Source: Candidatus Babelota bacterium (GTDB lineage Bacteria; Babelota; Babeliae; Babelales; UASB340). From it: 35,674 bases of DNA. Under the pieces are notes generated by a model, which did not search any database, was not told the origin of the DNA, and was given only the letters and a program-made list of their open reading frames with translations. Positions 35,537-35,674 of the stretch are shown here, piece after piece. Location: assembly GCA_014730005.1 (NCBI GenBank), contig WJIY01000042.1:1-35674 (forward strand), given 5' to 3'. The position numbers were made by a program, and so were the translations under genes. The number at the start of each line of letters is the position of its first letter. Position 1 is the stretch's first letter.

Positions 35537-35674
35537 TTACAGGACTTTACCTAATGCATAATAGTTTGCTCCAGCAGGTATGATTGAAAATTTTTCATGT
35601 ATGTTTTTTGAATTCTTAAATCCATTAAAACCTGCTCTGTAGATTTTTTCCGTTTGAAAATTTTTTGTTCTTCG
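35537..35674 (-). CDS. C-terminal end of an unidentified protein (runs off the window)
   Basis: A minus-strand frame is open from the right edge to a TAA at 35537-35539, giving the last 45 residues of a longer protein. It reads like real coding sequence (IYRAGFNGFK, IIPAGANYYALGKVL) with balanced composition, unlike the lysine-rich shadow frames. No family was recognised from this fragment. It converges with tsaD across the repeat copy. Confidence 0.6.
   Translation of the reverse strand, partial: RRTKNFQTEKIYRAGFNGFKNSKNIHEKFSIIPAGANYYALGKVL

Overview
The window reads as one stretch of chromosome from a very AT-rich, Gram-negative-type bacterium with a reduced genome. The outer membrane is supported by BamA, a class A penicillin-binding protein, a predicted beta-barrel and a predicted lipoprotein. 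Dependence on other cells is suggested by a BioY biotin importer and a deoxynucleoside kinase of the eukaryote/virus-like family, and by classical operons that are broken up (part of an ATP synthase operon, secF without secD, rpmA without rplU). This best fits a host-associated lineage such as candidate phylum Dependentiae (TM6/Babeliales), but that assignment is inference from gene content and was not tested. No phage, insertion sequence, CRISPR array, tRNA or rRNA was seen.

Layout. 1-4.9 kb (minus): a three-gene operon recD2 > bioY > class A PBP with very short gaps. 4.9-7.2 kb (minus): two exported proteins of unknown function, one probably an outer-membrane barrel. 7.5-12.1 kb (plus): deoxynucleoside kinase, then a partial F-type ATP synthase operon (c, b, b', delta, alpha) behind a good promoter, ending in a small FN3-like lipoprotein; a, gamma, beta and epsilon are absent. 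12.1-12.3 kb: stacked hairpins between convergent units. 12.3-16.4 kb (minus): bamA and a membrane-anchored lipase-like protein. 16.6-21.3 kb (plus): three exported proteins of unknown function, two in tandem. 21.7-23.7 kb: groES-groEL with a perfect bidirectional terminator. 23.8-28.2 kb: gpmI (minus), a small acidic membrane protein and rsmE (plus), tsaB, a zinc-ribbon protein and ruvX (minus). 28.3-35.3 kb (plus): polA, rpmA, secF, rho and tsaD. A truncated unknown gene on the minus strand runs off the right edge.

Most genes serve core processes: envelope building (PBP, BamA, SecF), DNA maintenance (PolA, RecD2, RuvX), translation and tRNA t6A modification (L27, RsmE, TsaB, TsaD), transcription termination (Rho), folding (GroESL) and energy. 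The most unusual signals are a sodium-type ion-binding signature in the ATP synthase c subunit, an exported-protein set with no recognisable families, a ten-residue motif shared by two unrelated exported proteins, a diverged intergenic repeat present twice, long perfect inverted repeats inside the tsaB and tsaD coding regions, and a RuvX that seems to lack its last catalytic aspartate.
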